Below are positions 63,450 to 64,000 of a DNA stretch of 64,000 bases, one piece after another. A program made the position numbers and the translations under genes. Origin of the DNA: Micropterix aruncella (lineage: Eukaryota; Arthropoda; Insecta; Lepidoptera; Micropterigidae); NCBI GenBank assembly GCA_944548615.1, contig OX155967.1, positions 1,363,321-1,427,320 on the forward strand, given 5' to 3'. Numbering within the stretch: the stretch's first letter is position 1; every line of letters starts with the position of its first letter. The notes under the pieces were generated by a model, which was not told the DNA's origin, made no database searches, and was given only the letters and a program-made list of their open reading frames with translations.

Positions 63450-64000
63450 CTGAAATTTCAATTATGTCAGAATGATGGAATTTCAAAACGTAAAATAAGA
63501 CTATCAAGCTTTATTCGAAGGGTAACTATTTAATGACCAGATTAATCATTGGACTATTGGATTTTGGAATGCCAGATAAGTCTTACAGAGGATTAATTTG
63601 TAGTTTTTTCAAAAGTAGATATGTTTTGAATTGAATACGGACTTGAAGTATGATCAACATTCAAGATAATATGGAAATAATAAGACCAGCAGATGTATTA
63701 CGATCGCTCTCGCTTTCAATCGCTAAGATTGGAGGTGGTTCTGCTAATCGCCGCTGGCGGCAACTCAAAAGTAGCGTTTTCGTAATACCAAAATGTGAAA
63801 TATACAAGTTATTAGGCTTTTTAAATTTAAAGAGAAATGATGATTTTTACTGAAATCATAATATTTTTTGTATTTAACATTTGTTTGAAAAGTCTACTCA
63901 ACCAGCACCCTATACGATACCTTGAACTAACTCTACTTTAAGTCTCATGACACTGATTTTTTATTTGAGATTAATTTGTATTGCCATTTTATATGAAGAA
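63450..64000. other. GPAA1 intron sequence at the window edge
   Basis: No further GPAA1 exon was recognised. A plus-strand frame at 63662-63853 (67 codons at most) has no recognisable family and is probably chance. Confidence 0.35.

Noticed and set aside
63662..63853. Short plus-strand frame at the right edge as a gene
   Set aside because: No homology or splice context; it lies in the GPAA1 intron.

Overview
This window looks like nuclear DNA of an insect. It is AT-rich, has spliced genes with GT-AG introns, and carries typical arthropod transposon families. The order cannot be decided from the window. The one clear host gene is GPAA1, the GPI-transamidase subunit Gaa1, on the minus strand. 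Nine exons between 63449 and 25562 join without a phase conflict and encode about 521 residues. The first and last exons were not found and probably lie outside the window. Its introns, including one of about 22 kb, are packed with mobile elements.

Left arm (1-15.2 kb): decayed mariner-like, LINE and piggyBac-type pieces surround a deep nest. A LINE is split at TTAA by a roughly 0.33 kb piggyBac-type MITE (4034-13757). The MITE is split at TA by a pogo/Tigger element (4135-13523). The pogo transposase ORF is split at TTAA by a 6.16 kb element (4896-11059) carrying a decayed YqaJ exonuclease. That gene is split by a LINE fragment (about 7393-9346), which contains a repeat (7806-8995) holding a serine-protease gene fragment in permuted order. 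Each outer junction rejoins in frame.

15.2-23.2 kb: two PIF/Harbinger elements, one inside the other (inner 16395-21341, TTA target duplication). Each encodes a transposase and an opposite-strand MADF-type protein. The intron of the inner MADF gene holds an endogenous viral element (16937-18472) that looks like a negative-strand RNA virus nucleoprotein. It is flanked on both sides by (TA)n and has a single in-frame stop.

23.2-47.9 kb (downstream of GPAA1 exon i and its largest intron): copies of a non-LTR retrotransposon with a restriction-like endonuclease, an intact-looking piggyBac (27531-30146), and a jockey-type LINE (about 30.3-41.0 kb). The LINE is interrupted by a near-complete endonuclease-type LINE, by a piggyBac element carrying four C2H2 zinc fingers, by another LINE fragment and by a 52-bp insertion. 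An intact-looking gypsy element with matching LTRs (41719-46426) follows.

47.9-64 kb: GPAA1 exons alternate with retrotransposon fragments, a 652-bp GC-rich insertion with a 14-bp target duplication, a nested MITE pair, a UTP4/cirhin retropseudogene and a second copy of the permuted serine-protease repeat.

The best candidates for something undescribed are the viral gene carried inside a DNA transposon, the zinc-finger array carried by piggyBac termini, and the permuted CLIP-protease repeat present twice.
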